From the NCBI GenBank assembly GCA_963922595.1, contig CAWUIM010000007.1, forward strand, positions 19,428-83,427: DNA of 64,000 nt. Direction: 5' to 3'. Below, piece after piece: positions 53,476-62,150 of this stretch. Position 1 is the first letter of the stretch. Each line of letters starts with the position of its first letter. Source of the DNA: JAJFFW01 sp963922595. GTDB taxonomy: Bacteria; Pseudomonadota; Alphaproteobacteria; Caulobacterales; Parvularculaceae. The position numbers and the translations under genes are program-made. The notes beneath the pieces were generated by a model. The model was given only the letters and a program-made list of their open reading frames with translations. It was not told the origin of the DNA and searched no databases.

Positions 53476-54651
53476 ATGAAAAATTATTTACTCGCCATTG
53501 GCGCGGCGATCCTTATCGCCGGGTGCGCGAATGCGCCAAGCCCGCTTCCAACCCTACCGAGAAGCGAAGCGCCGCTGAGCAGGACAACCGTTGCAGACGC
53601 GCCGGACGGCGTAATCCGCGCGATCCCGATGCCGTCGGCGCCGCTCGACCATTCAAAAACGTTTTCGCGGATCGTTTTTGCGTCCTGCGCGCAGCAAAAC
53701 GAAGATCAGGCGATCTGGGACCGTATCGCGGCGGAGAACCCCGAGCTCGTCCTGTACATCGGCGACAATGTGTATGGCGATGTTCGCTCCAACGATCCGG
53801 CTTTGCCTGAGTTGAAGGCCGCTTATATGCGCCTTGCGCAATCAAAACCGTTCGCCGCCGTACGCGCGGCGTCCCCGGTCCTGACGGTTTGGGACGATCA
53901 TGATTACGGTCTCAACGACCAAGGGGCGAGTTATCCTTACAAAGAGCAATCTGAAGCATTGTTCCACTATGTTTGGGCGACGCCGGAAAACGATGCGCGC
54001 ATTGCGCGGCCTGGCGTCTACGGCGCCTGGATGCTCGGCGAAGAGGTGGGCCGGAAAATTCAACTGATCATGCTCGATACGCGGTATTTCCGTTCTGAAC
54101 TGAAAGAAACCGATGAGCGCGGCGCTCAAGGCAAGGAACGCTATCTGCCCGATCCTGATCCGGCCAAGACGATGCTCGGCGACGCGCAATGGGCGTGGCT
54201 GGCGGAAGAGCTGAAAAAGCCGGCGGACTTGCGCCTTCTGGTCTCATCGGTGCAAGTCATCGCGGACGGTCATGGCTGGGAGGCCTGGAAAATGCTGCCG
54301 ACCGAGCGCGAACGCCTCTATCGCACTATTGATGAGGCGGGCGCAGAGAAAATCATCATGTTGTCGGGTGATCGCCATGCCGCCGCGTTTTATCAACGTG
54401 ACGACGTTATCGATTATCCGCTGTTTGAGGCGACGTCGTCCTCGCTCAACTTGCCCGCTGCGCGTTGGCGTGAGGAAAGCGGTGAGACCTATATGGAGCC
54501 CGGGCCGCACCGGTTGGGCGGCATGATCTACGAGGCCAATTACGGCGTTATTGATATTGATTGGGCGGCGAGCGCTGTCACTGTCAGTATCAAGAGCGAT
54601 GGCGGCGCGCCGATTGCGACAAAGACGGTTGATTTAGGGTCGCTCGAGTAA
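53476..54651 (+). CDS. PhoD-like metallophosphatase lipoprotein
   Basis: 391 residues. Lipoprotein signal ending IAGC (Cys17). The alkaline phosphatase D fold is shown by IVFASCAQQNEDQAIW near 67-82 with the metal-ligand Cys, LYIGDNVYGDV near 93-103, VWDDHDYGLND near 137-147, LDTRYFRS and LSGDRHAAAF near 295-304. PhoD enzymes use iron and calcium to cleave phosphodiesters or monoesters outside the cytoplasm. A Pho-regulon box is not evident. It ends the plus-strand run; the next genes are convergent. Confidence 0.93.
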   Translation: MKNYLLAIGAAILIAGCANAPSPLPTLPRSEAPLSRTTVADAPDGVIRAIPMPSAPLDHSKTFSRIVFASCAQQNEDQAIWDRIAAENPELVLYIGDNVYGDVRSNDPALPELKAAYMRLAQSKPFAAVRAASPVLTVWDDHDYGLNDQGASYPYKEQSEALFHYVWATPENDARIARPGVYGAWMLGEEVGRKIQLIMLDTRYFRSELKETDERGAQGKERYLPDPDPAKTMLGDAQWAWLAEELKKPADLRLLVSSVQVIADGHGWEAWKMLPTERERLYRTIDEAGAEKIIMLSGDRHAAAFYQRDDVIDYPLFEATSSSLNLPAARWREESGETYMEPGPHRLGGMIYEANYGVIDIDWAASAVTVSIKSDGGAPIATKTVDLGSLE

Positions 54652-54760
54652 TCTCCTCCGGCGGCTCTGTCCCCCAGCCGCTGCAACCCCACGACTATTA
54701 AACCGGGTCGCTCATTGTTTCGCCAATTTGGTTTTGGGGCGCGCCCGCTTGGCGTTTCGC

Positions 54761-55213
54761 CTACTCAAAAAGCTTGTCGAGTTTGGAAAATGCGGCGGTC
54801 CATCCGGCGCGGACAATATTGCGCAGCTCTTCGTCGCCTTCGACGCGCATGTCCGGAATGCCGGCATGGGTCAGGACAACCAGCGTGCCGCCGTCGACAG
54901 CGCTGAAGTTGACAGTGACCAGCATCCCGTCATCCTCCACCGCGCGATAAGCGAGTTTGCGCGGCGGGTCATACTCGACAAGCGTTGCGAATGACGGGGC
55001 GTCATGCTCATTGTTAATCGTCATATGGTGGTTGTATTTACCGCCGACGCGGGGTTCGACTTCGGAGCGAACATCCGTGCACTCAGCGCACCCCCACCAT
55101 TGTTTGATCTTGCTGGTTTCGATCCAGGCGTCGAATACTTCTTCAATCGGCGAACCGTAAATCCGCGTCACTGTTAGCGTGTCGCCTTCCAATGTGGTTT
55201 TGGTCTCAGTCAT
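54761..55213 (-). CDS. SRPBCC (AHSA1-type) protein paired with ArsR regulator
   Basis: A 150-residue START/Bet v1-like protein. VTRIYGSPIEEVFDAWIETSKIKQWWG near 14-40 and the final W-x3-FSKLDKLFE helix are signatures of the Aha1-C/AHSA1 group. CAECTDVRSEV near 41 carries two cysteines. No catalytic role can be assigned; relatives bind small hydrophobic ligands. The gene begins 15 bases after the ArsR-type regulator, the usual two-gene arrangement for this family. Confidence 0.88.
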   Translation of the reverse strand: MTETKTTLEGDTLTVTRIYGSPIEEVFDAWIETSKIKQWWGCAECTDVRSEVEPRVGGKYNHHMTINNEHDAPSFATLVEYDPPRKLAYRAVEDDGMLVTVNFSAVDGGTLVVLTHAGIPDMRVEGDEELRNIVRAGWTAAFSKLDKLFE

Positions 55214-55228
55214 CGTTACCCTCTTTTG

Positions 55229-55570
55229 TCATTGTTCGGACTGCTTTTTCCGGGCGTCGAGATACGCCCCCACAGCGTCGAATTGGGCTTTCCAAAAACG
55301 CTCATAATGGGCGATCCAGTTACGCGCCTCGTCGATAGGTCTGGGGTCCACCCGAATGAGAAATTCGCGCCCGGACTTCGTTCGTTGAATCAGTCCCGCT
55401 TTTTCGAGGACGCCGAGATGTTTTGAGATCGCCGGTTGGGAAACGTCATAGCGTTCGGCGAGCGAGGTGATATTGCGTTCGCCTTCCGCGAGCTGCGCGA
55501 GCATACCGCGCCGGGTCGGGTCGGAAAGGGCGGAAAACACCAAATCAAGGCGCGATTTATTCATAACCAT
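55229..55570 (-). CDS. ArsR-family winged-helix repressor
   Basis: 113 residues. Winged helix: FSALSDPTRRGMLAQLAEGE near 11-30 and the recognition region LAERYDVSQPAISKHLGVLEKAGL near 37-60, then RDKSGRE-like wing TKSGREFLIRVD. There is no CxC metal-binding motif, so it probably senses something other than arsenite. The start codon lies inside a perfect palindrome (55563-55578), implying autoregulation. The downstream SRPBCC gene is presumably in the same operon. Confidence 0.9.
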   Translation of the reverse strand: MVMNKSRLDLVFSALSDPTRRGMLAQLAEGERNITSLAERYDVSQPAISKHLGVLEKAGLIQRTKSGREFLIRVDPRPIDEARNWIAHYERFWKAQFDAVGAYLDARKKQSEQ

Positions 55571-55578
55571 ATGGTTAT
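55563..55578. promoter_or_regulatory. Palindromic operator at the ArsR gene start
   Basis: ATAACCATATGGTTAT is a perfect 16-base inverted repeat that overlaps the first codons of the ArsR-type gene (start codon at 55568-55570). Dimeric ArsR-family repressors bind such symmetrical AT-rich sites, and similar AACCATATGGTT sites are familiar from ArsR/SRPBCC pairs. It is most likely the regulator's own operator. If so, the message is short-leadered or leaderless, or begins at the second in-frame ATG (55564). Confidence 0.75.
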
Positions 55579-55637
55579 ATATTGGCGCGCGATTGTCAAT
55601 CGCTGATTTGCTCGAATTGAATTTAGGCGTGCTGCGT

Positions 55638-56189
55638 CTAGGCGCTGTGCGGACCGGCTTCCGCGACTTCCTTTAGGTTCGCGAGCCCTTCTTCGTAGGA
55701 CTTGCCGATCATCTTATCCATAAAGAAGCCGAAGAAGGTGGCCATAGGCTGTTTCAGCGCCGGTACGCCCTCACGCATATTCGTATCGAGCGCCCAGACG
55801 ACTTTTGAGGCCTCGCCCATGGCTGCTATGTCAAATGTGGCGCGCGCTTTACCCATTTCGCCGAAGTCGAGCGCGGTCACGAGCTGACGCGGCGGCTGCA
55901 TCGCGATGATTTCCTGGGAGCCGGAGCCGACTTCACGCTTCTCGCTCGTCCATGCCATACGCTGGCCGACCCCGTCGCCGGAAAATTCATATTTTGCATC
56001 GGGATCGAGTTTCGCCCAAGGGGACCACTTGTCCCACTCGCTGAAGTCACTGATCAGTCCAAAGATCTTTTCAGGCGGCGCGTCAATAACGGTTTCGCGC
56101 TCCACATGAACTTTATCCGGCCAAAGATAGCCGAGCACGAGCGCAGCGAGAATGAGGATGGCGAGGAGGGTAAAGATCAATTGCAGCAT
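55638..56189 (-). CDS. SRPBCC/polyketide-cyclase-like protein with N-terminal membrane anchor
   Basis: 183 residues. The first 22 residues form a transmembrane anchor (LQLIFTLLAILILAALVLGY). The rest is a Bet v1-like fold: VHVERETVIDAPPEKIFGLI near 27-46 and FSEWDKWSPWAKLDPDAKYEF near 49-69, then GEASKVVWALDT and FFMDKMIGKSYEEGLANLK near the C-terminus. Probably periplasmic or membrane-surface ligand binding. It lies downstream of the rplS terminator and upstream of the ArsR gene, on its own transcript. Confidence 0.85.
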   Translation of the reverse strand: MLQLIFTLLAILILAALVLGYLWPDKVHVERETVIDAPPEKIFGLISDFSEWDKWSPWAKLDPDAKYEFSGDGVGQRMAWTSEKREVGSGSQEIIAMQPPRQLVTALDFGEMGKARATFDIAAMGEASKVVWALDTNMREGVPALKQPMATFFGFFMDKMIGKSYEEGLANLKEVAEAGPHSA

Positions 56190-56205
56190 GGCGACACTCC
56201 CTTGC

Positions 56206-56240
56206 GAAAGACAAAAGCCGACGCCCGCGATAAGGCGGGC
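56206..56240 (-). terminator. Probable rplS operon terminator
   Basis: On the minus strand GCCCGC (56240-56235) pairs with GCGGGC (56228-56223) around a CTTATC loop, and CGGCTTTTGTCTTT follows. The T-rich run is interrupted, so strength is moderate. It lies about 60 bases after the rplS stop and before the next same-strand gene. Confidence 0.65.
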
Positions 56241-56300
56241 GCATAACGCAACGTTGGTGAGCCCTCAGGTCCCTAAATGTCGATAACGCGAAGCCGGCTG

Positions 56301-56681
56301 CTATTCAGCGTTCTTGGCCTTGCGCGTGTAATCGACCTTTTCTGCGATCCGCGCAGACTTTCCGCGGCGCTCGCGCAGGTAGTAGAGTTTGGCGCGACGC
56401 ACTTTACCGCGGCGAACAACCTTGATCGAGTCCACAAGCGGCGAATAGATCGGGAAAACGCGCTCGACGCCTTCGCCGAACGAAATCTTGCGCACTGTGA
56501 AGGCCTCATTGAGGCCGCCGCCCTGACGGGAAATGCAAACGCCTTCAAACGCCTGCAAGCGCTCGCGCGTTCCCTCGCGCACTTTCACACTGACGCGCAG
56601 CGTATCGCCCGGGGCGAATTCCGGCACGTCTTTGTTTAATTCTTCCACATGCTCTTTTTCGAGCTGTTCGATGATGTTCAT
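56301..56681 (-). CDS. rplS: 50S ribosomal protein L19
   Basis: 126 residues, the normal length for L19. NIIEQLEKEHVEELNKDVPEF opens the protein; FAPGDTLRVSVKVREGTRERLQAFEG near 22-47 and GGLNEAFTVRKISFGEGVERVFPIYSP near 54-80 are conserved. It lies at the 30S-50S interface. The start overlaps the trmD stop by four bases (ATGA), preserving the usual trmD-rplS coupling, although rimM is displaced. Confidence 0.98.
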   Translation of the reverse strand: MNIIEQLEKEHVEELNKDVPEFAPGDTLRVSVKVREGTRERLQAFEGVCISRQGGGLNEAFTVRKISFGEGVERVFPIYSPLVDSIKVVRRGKVRRAKLYYLRERRGKSARIAEKVDYTRKAKNAE

Positions 56682-57436
56682 GATCCGCGATCCTTGTTCT
56701 TTCTTTCGCCGGATTGGACCGCCGCCTCATTGGCTTGCCTGTGGCGTTCCCACAGGTCCGGTCGTCGCGCGCGCGTTATTTGCTCCGCCTGCCGTCGTCG
56801 CCAGTCTGCGATCTTTTGGTGATCGCCTGATAATAAGACCGGCGGGACGGCTAAACCCTCGAATTCTCTAGGGCGCGCATATTGGGGATATTCCAATAGG
56901 CCTGCGCCCATAGCCTCTTCACCGAGCGAGAAGCTTTCCTCGCCCAGCGATTGAGCGCAGCCTAATACGCCGGGGAGAAGCCGGACGCAAGCCTCAATCA
57001 GCGCCATGGCGGCGATTTCCCCGCCTGCCAGCACGAAGTCGCCGATCGACACTTCCTCGACAGGCCGCGCCTCGAACAAGCGCTCGTCGACGCCTTCGAA
57101 CCGGCCGCACAGCGCGATCACGCCGGCCCCCGCGGCGAGGGAGCGCGCGCGCGCCTGGTCGAAAGGTTTTCCGCGCGGCGAAAGGTAGAGGATAGGCCGG
57201 TCGTTTCGGGGAACGCTGTCGATCGCAGCAGCCAGAATATCGGCCCGCATAACGAGCCCGGCGCCGCCGCCGAAGGGCGGCGCGTCTACAGACCCGTAGG
57301 AATTGTCGGTAAAGTCGCGAATGTTGACTGTATCGAGCGTCCAATGGCCGTCAGCGCGGCCACGGCCCAGGACCGAGGCGTCGAGGGGCCCTGGAAACAG
57401 CTCCGGGTAAAGGGTGAGAACGCTCGCCTGCCACAT
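56678..57436 (-). CDS. trmD: tRNA (guanine-N1)-methyltransferase
   Basis: A 252-residue SPOUT enzyme making m1G37. TLYPELFPGPLDASVLGR near 8-25, the GGGAGLVMRADIL block near 56-68, LSPRGKPFDQARARSLA near 85-101 and the trefoil-knot SIGDFVLAGGEIAAMALIEA near 132-151 are all present. It lies directly before rplS with a four-base overlap. Upstream, a trypsin-like protease gene ends 42 bases away, where rimM would normally be. Confidence 0.97.
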   Translation of the reverse strand: MWQASVLTLYPELFPGPLDASVLGRGRADGHWTLDTVNIRDFTDNSYGSVDAPPFGGGAGLVMRADILAAAIDSVPRNDRPILYLSPRGKPFDQARARSLAAGAGVIALCGRFEGVDERLFEARPVEEVSIGDFVLAGGEIAAMALIEACVRLLPGVLGCAQSLGEESFSLGEEAMGAGLLEYPQYARPREFEGLAVPPVLLSGDHQKIADWRRRQAEQITRARRPDLWERHRQANEAAVQSGERKNKDRGS

Positions 57437-57478
57437 GCGCCTGAAGTGGCACGGGCGCCAAGCAGAGGCAAGCGCGGC

Positions 57479-59248
57479 TTATGGCGACGCAGGTGTTTGC
57501 GTTGCGGTTTCGTTGACCGCCGGACGCATTACCTCGCGCGCATGCACAGCGGTCGCTTCGATGAATTCCGGCTCCTCACAGGCGGCGATCGCGCCAGGCT
57601 TTGCGACGGCGCAGGTTACGAGCTGGCGCAGCGCGCCGCCGGCGTTGCCGACACCCTCCAGCGCAGCGTTAACGATCGCCGGACGATCATGGGACGCCGT
57701 CAGCGCGGCGGGTGTGTCCGCAGGATCCCATTCCACATAGCCGATCAGGAAGTCGCGGCTGGCGCGGTCACAGTTGGTTGGCCGCTTGAAAATCACGTGA
57801 ACACGTTTTGCGTCGTTTTCCGCTGCGGTCAGGCGAATGCTGGCGGTGGAACGATTGCGGATCACCTCCAGCTTGTCGGCACCGACCGGCCGCCAGAATA
57901 CGGTCAACGGACAATACCCATTGGCGCTGTTCACTGCGTAATCGAACCCGTAAAGGACAGTGTCCTTGTCGGGATCGACCGTGAATGTCGTCTCGCGGTA
58001 TTGCCCTTTTTCCGGGATGACGAAAGCGGACTGGCGGGCGCTCAGCGCGCCGGCGGCGCCGGTCGCAGCGTTGAGATCGGAAGCGCCAGCGACAAACCGC
58101 TGCAGATTTTCCGAAAATTGAACAACGCCATCCTGCGTTGCGAACGGGGCGTTTGCAGTTAAGTCGATATCGCTGACGAGCCGCCGATCATCCGGGCGGT
58201 CTTTCTCAATCACGTAGGACTCATAAAATGACCAGGGCAGCACCGCGCCGGCGCGCGCCCAATGCTCCAGCCTTTCCTCCCACGCCGGACGGAAGAGCTC
58301 GGCGAGCCGCGTTTCCTCGCGCAGCGGCTCAAGGAGATCGCGCAACATGTCGGCGCGCTGGGCGAGACCGTCGCCGTTGGAGTCTGACCCGTTGACGCCG
58401 TGCGTATGAATACCGACGACTTCGCCAACTGCGTTTAGCACCGGACTGCCGGAATTACCGCTGGCGGTCGCCATGCGGTGAATGATCAGATTGGCGATCG
58501 CGGGGTCGCGCGCGCTGCGTATATTATCGACCGGTGCAATCATGGCGGCGACGACGCCGCGTTCGGCGCGGCTGTCGGCCTTCGCGCCTAATTGCCCGCC
58601 GCCGACCCGGTCGCGGGGGAAACCGATGATGGCGATCGGGTCGCCCGCGCGCATACCGCGCAGCGTCTCTTCAGATGCGATCGGAAGATCAGGCCCCAGA
58701 ATGTTTTCGCCCGCCTCGTCGAACGGATTGACCACGATCACGCCGGCGTCGAACGGTGTTTCTTCCACAGCGACGACGCGCGGACGGCTAAGCTCTGTAT
58801 CGCGACGAACAGGCTGATAAGCTTCAACTGCTTTTGTGAACGATCCGAAGCCCGCATGTTTGCGCACAGCGCTGACAGGAATTGCCGCGCCCGTATACTG
58901 ATTAATGATCTCGACGCGCCGGTTCGGGTCGTCGACAGGCAATCCGTTCACCACGTGCGCCGCTGAAGCGAGGATGCCGCGTGCGCGATCAACCACAAAG
59001 GCGGTGCCGTTTGGATTACCGTCGACGCGCACCAGGTAAACTGATTGGTCAGCCGTCTCGATGGTTTCCGGGCGAATGATGGCGGCGAGGGCCGATTGCG
59101 CCTCGATACGGGTTTCAGCCAGAGAGGCCGAGATCTCCGCTTCCAGCGCCCGGGCGGCTTTCCGGTCGCCGTGCCTTGCGAACTCGCTAAAAGCGAGGCC
59201 GATCGCCAGGGCGACGATCACTGCCAAAAACAATACGCGTTCCAACAC
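57479..59248 (-). CDS. Membrane-anchored trypsin-like serine protease
   Basis: 589 residues. One N-terminal transmembrane segment (about 4-20), then a chymotrypsin-fold domain with His98 in ASAAHVVNG, Asp167 in FDAGVIVVNP and Ser266 in GNSGSPV, a complete triad. GVVAAMIAPVDNIRS precedes the serine. The C-terminal 280 residues are unassigned and contain several cysteines (GYCPLT, TNCDRAS, VTCAVA, IAACEEP), likely disulfides. No PDZ domain is evident, unlike DegP. Periplasmic side predicted. It is inserted between rimM and trmD. Confidence 0.88.
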   Translation of the reverse strand: MLERVLFLAVIVALAIGLAFSEFARHGDRKAARALEAEISASLAETRIEAQSALAAIIRPETIETADQSVYLVRVDGNPNGTAFVVDRARGILASAAHVVNGLPVDDPNRRVEIINQYTGAAIPVSAVRKHAGFGSFTKAVEAYQPVRRDTELSRPRVVAVEETPFDAGVIVVNPFDEAGENILGPDLPIASEETLRGMRAGDPIAIIGFPRDRVGGGQLGAKADSRAERGVVAAMIAPVDNIRSARDPAIANLIIHRMATASGNSGSPVLNAVGEVVGIHTHGVNGSDSNGDGLAQRADMLRDLLEPLREETRLAELFRPAWEERLEHWARAGAVLPWSFYESYVIEKDRPDDRRLVSDIDLTANAPFATQDGVVQFSENLQRFVAGASDLNAATGAAGALSARQSAFVIPEKGQYRETTFTVDPDKDTVLYGFDYAVNSANGYCPLTVFWRPVGADKLEVIRNRSTASIRLTAAENDAKRVHVIFKRPTNCDRASRDFLIGYVEWDPADTPAALTASHDRPAIVNAALEGVGNAGGALRQLVTCAVAKPGAIAACEEPEFIEATAVHAREVMRPAVNETATQTPASP

Positions 59249-59481
59249 CCCTCAACCCCTCCAACTACGCGGTATCCATTGTCTTGCGCCTCGGGCCCGC
59301 TCCCCAAAGGTTAACAAGATGTAAAGAGTGTAGCGCGCAAACGGCGCGGGCGCTAGTTCTTGCGGGAAGGGTTAACGGGCATGAATCCGCCTCTTTGCCG
59401 GACACCGATTGCATCATGCATCTAATAAAATCGGTGGTTCGACGGCAGTCTTTGGCGCAAGGGTACGCCGCTGTGCAATTA

Positions 59482-60000
59482 TTACTGCGCTTGATCCCCT
59501 GGCAAAAACGCCTCGTTCACTGTTACAGTCCCGCCCTTTAAATCAACGTCCGGCGCCGCTTCCTTCGTAAACGGAACAAGGTGCGCGCCTTTATGGCCGG
59601 GGATGTCGCGAAGCTCCAACAAATCGCCTGCACCAAAATTGAGAACAGCGGCCACGACGCCAGCCCGTGCGCCAGTCTCGGTGACGGCTTTCAGGCCCAC
59701 GAGGTCTTCCATGTAGTATTCATCCACTTCAGGCGGCGGCAGTTTTTCGCGATCGATGAAGAGTTTCGTTCCGGCGAGCGCCATGGCGTCTTCGCGGCTT
59801 TCGATTTCCGGCGCGCGGACAATCACGAGGTCCGGCTTAACTTCGCGTACAAATGTCAGTGTAAAGTGGCGTCTTCCGTCTTCGCTTTCTACTGACCCGT
59901 AGGCGGCGATATTGCGAGCGTCGGCGGTGAAGGTCTTGATCTTTGCCTCGCCGCGCACGCCATGGGCGCCGGCAAACGCACCGAGACAAACGCGGCTCAC
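59482..60000 (-). CDS. rimM: 16S rRNA processing protein RimM
   Basis: 172 residues from a GTG at 60000, which overlaps the TGA of the upstream transporter gene (GTGA); an in-frame ATG at 60060 lies inside that gene. VCLGAFAGAHGVRGEAKIKTF near 4-24 is the RimM opening, and DEYYMEDLVGLKAVTETG near 95-112 begins the PRC-barrel domain that contacts S19. It assists 30S head maturation. It is normally beside rpsP and trmD; here rpsP is absent from the neighbourhood and a protease gene separates it from trmD. Confidence 0.94.
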   Translation of the reverse strand: MSRVCLGAFAGAHGVRGEAKIKTFTADARNIAAYGSVESEDGRRHFTLTFVREVKPDLVIVRAPEIESREDAMALAGTKLFIDREKLPPPEVDEYYMEDLVGLKAVTETGARAGVVAAVLNFGAGDLLELRDIPGHKGAHLVPFTKEAAPDVDLKGGTVTVNEAFLPGDQAQ

Positions 60001-61229
60001 TGCGGCGTCACCCGGAAGAGGCGTCCTTTTTCGCTGAGGAGCGCCATTAGTAATGCGCAAAGGCCGAGAACAGCGAAGCCCATAACGATCGGCGTTGTCG
60101 TGCCGTTATAAAACCGGCCAATGATCGCGCCGAGAACGCCCGCGAGCGTCGTGCCGGCGAAACCGTTGGCGGCCGCCGCTGCGCCGGCGATATGGCCCAT
60201 AGGTTCCATGGCGAGTGCGCCGCAATTCGGACCGATCAGGCCGAGCGCAAAGAATGAAAAGCTCATAAAGATCATGAACACCGCAAGATTATCGCCCATC
60301 GTGGTGGCGATCGCCAGATGCAGAATATTGACGATGACAAAGAAGAGAATTGCTGCGTGGCAAAGGCGGCGCATGCCGAAGCGGCCCACAAGCCGCGCAT
60401 TCGTGAGCGTCGCTGCGGCCAGTGCGGCGGCGACGGCCGCGAAGGCGAGCGCGAAGAAATCGCCGATGGCGAAGGTTTCAAGAAAGATCTGTTCAGAGGC
60501 GCTGATGAACCCGAAAAGCGCACCGAAGCAAAGCGCTGAGACGATCGTGTAGCCGGCCGCTGTGCGGTTGCCTAGAAATTCTCCGTAGGCGGCGAGAATG
60601 TGTTTGAGGTTCAGGACCGTGCGTTTTTCCGGCGGCAGGGTTTCGGGCAATCGCAAATAAGACCATAAGGCGATCACCGCGCCGTAAAGCAGTAACACCA
60701 CGAAGATGCCGCGCCAGGGCGCCGCGAAGAGAACAAGCTGGCCAAATCCCGGCGCGAGGATCGGCGCCGCCATGAAAATAGTGATTGCCAGCGACATGAC
60801 TTCCGCCATGCGCCGCCCCGACACCTGATCGCGCACGCTGGCGATGATGGCGACGCGTGTCGCCGCGGTGGTCACGCCTTGAAACGCCCGCGCCGCAAGA
60901 AGAAGCGTAAAGCTCGACGCAACAATGCTGAGCATCGACGCAACCACATAGCCGACGAGCGACAGAAGGAGGACCTTGCGCCGGCCGAAGCGGTCGACGA
61001 TGGGGCCGAAAAACAATTGAGCGACGCCTGTGCCGACCACATAGACGGCGACGATTAATTGGCGGTCATTGTCGTTGGCGACATTTAACTCTTCGCCGAT
61101 AATCCCGAGCGCGGGCAGCATCATGTCGATGGCGAGCGCATTTAGCGCCATGACCGCAGCGGTAAACGCCACCAACTCGGCGAAGGCGAGCGGTTTGACG
61201 GATTTCACCGAGGCGGTCATCTGGTCCAT
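59997..61229 (-). CDS. MFS multidrug transporter (Bcr/CflA type)
   Basis: 410 residues from the ATG at 61229; the frame continues to 61331, but the added 34 residues are basic and unlike the family. Twelve predicted helices. Signatures: LAIDMMLPALGIIGEEL near 31-47, FGPIVDRFGRRKVLL (motif A) near 79-93, and AARAFQGVTTAATRVAI near 112-128. Proton-driven export of drugs or small molecules is usual for the family. The stop overlaps the rimM start, an atypical partner. Confidence 0.88.
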   Translation of the reverse strand: MDQMTASVKSVKPLAFAELVAFTAAVMALNALAIDMMLPALGIIGEELNVANDNDRQLIVAVYVVGTGVAQLFFGPIVDRFGRRKVLLLSLVGYVVASMLSIVASSFTLLLAARAFQGVTTAATRVAIIASVRDQVSGRRMAEVMSLAITIFMAAPILAPGFGQLVLFAAPWRGIFVVLLLYGAVIALWSYLRLPETLPPEKRTVLNLKHILAAYGEFLGNRTAAGYTIVSALCFGALFGFISASEQIFLETFAIGDFFALAFAAVAAALAAATLTNARLVGRFGMRRLCHAAILFFVIVNILHLAIATTMGDNLAVFMIFMSFSFFALGLIGPNCGALAMEPMGHIAGAAAAANGFAGTTLAGVLGAIIGRFYNGTTTPIVMGFAVLGLCALLMALLSEKGRLFRVTPQ

Positions 61230-61391
61230 ACTTGTCACGGGCTTTTTACGTAAGGTGAGGCGCGAAGGTCCGGTTTTGAGGGTAAAAAGAAACCGGACGC
61301 AAGCAACTTTTCGTAAGGTGTTGCAGATCACAGTCTTTTCGGGCGGTCGCTGTCACTCTTCGTGGCGGAGCGCAATCGAAGGAGAAACGCC

Positions 61392-62150
61392 GTGCCTTTC
61401 AAAATCTTGATGGTTGGCCTGATCGCCTTCTTTTCTTCTGTCGCGGCGCATGCATCGGCGGTGGGCGGGACGCTCGCTCTTTACGAGGCCGGGCGCTACG
61501 ACGACGTCGTAACGCGCGCCGAAACCGAGGCGAATGCGGCGAGTTTCGTTCTTGCGGCGCGGGCGCTCAATGCGGTCGCTTATTTCGCTGACGACCGCAA
61601 AGAGGCGCGCCGTGCGGCGGCGCGCGCGCTTGAATTTTCCGAGGCGGCGATTGAAGCCGCGCCGGATGACCCCGAAGGCCACCTGCAAGCCGCGATCTCA
61701 ATGGCGGTGCGCGGGGCCAATATGGCGCCGGCGCGCGCCTTCTTTTTGGGCCTCGCTCGCCGGTCGCGTCGCCATATCGACGACGCGCTCGCCTTGGATC
61801 CCGACAACGCGTGGGCGTTGTCGACATCGGCGGCCTGGCGGCTAGAGGTGGCGCGGCGGGGCGGCGGGCGCCTTTACGGCGCCGATCCTGACGAGGGTTT
61901 TCAGGAATTCGCTCGGGCCCGCCAAAACGATCCGGACAACATCGTGATCGCCTATGAGTGCGCACTGCGATTGCTCGCCAGCGAAAATCCTTTCTGGCGA
62001 CAGGACGCGCTTGAAGCGCTGGACGCCGCCATTAACGCAGCGCCCGCGACCGCATTCGAGGCTGATATCCAGGCCCGTGCAAAAGCGCTTCAATCTGCTA
62101 TGACCAAGGGAAGAAAAGCAGAACTGGCGTTTATCGCCGCCCAACCTTGA
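61392..62150 (+). CDS. Exported TPR-like helical repeat protein
   Basis: 252 residues. The start is a GTG at 61392 with AAGGAG seven bases upstream, opening a signal peptide (cleavage near AHASA, 20-22). The mature part is alpha-helical with TPR-like spacing (ALYEAGRYDDVVTRAETEA, ALEFSEAAIEAAPDDPEG, HIDDALALDPDNAWAL, ARQNDPDNIVIAYECALRL). TPR proteins scaffold interactions in the periplasm. The stop shares bases with the next start (TGATG). Confidence 0.82.
   Translation: MPFKILMVGLIAFFSSVAAHASAVGGTLALYEAGRYDDVVTRAETEANAASFVLAARALNAVAYFADDRKEARRAAARALEFSEAAIEAAPDDPEGHLQAAISMAVRGANMAPARAFFLGLARRSRRHIDDALALDPDNAWALSTSAAWRLEVARRGGGRLYGADPDEGFQEFARARQNDPDNIVIAYECALRLLASENPFWRQDALEALDAAINAAPATAFEADIQARAKALQSAMTKGRKAELAFIAAQP

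Noticed and set aside
59284..59541. Possible small gene in the gap upstream of the protease
   Set aside because: No ribosome-binding site, no domain, and it overlaps rimM. I treat 59249-59481 as a non-coding promoter gap in which I see no defined site.
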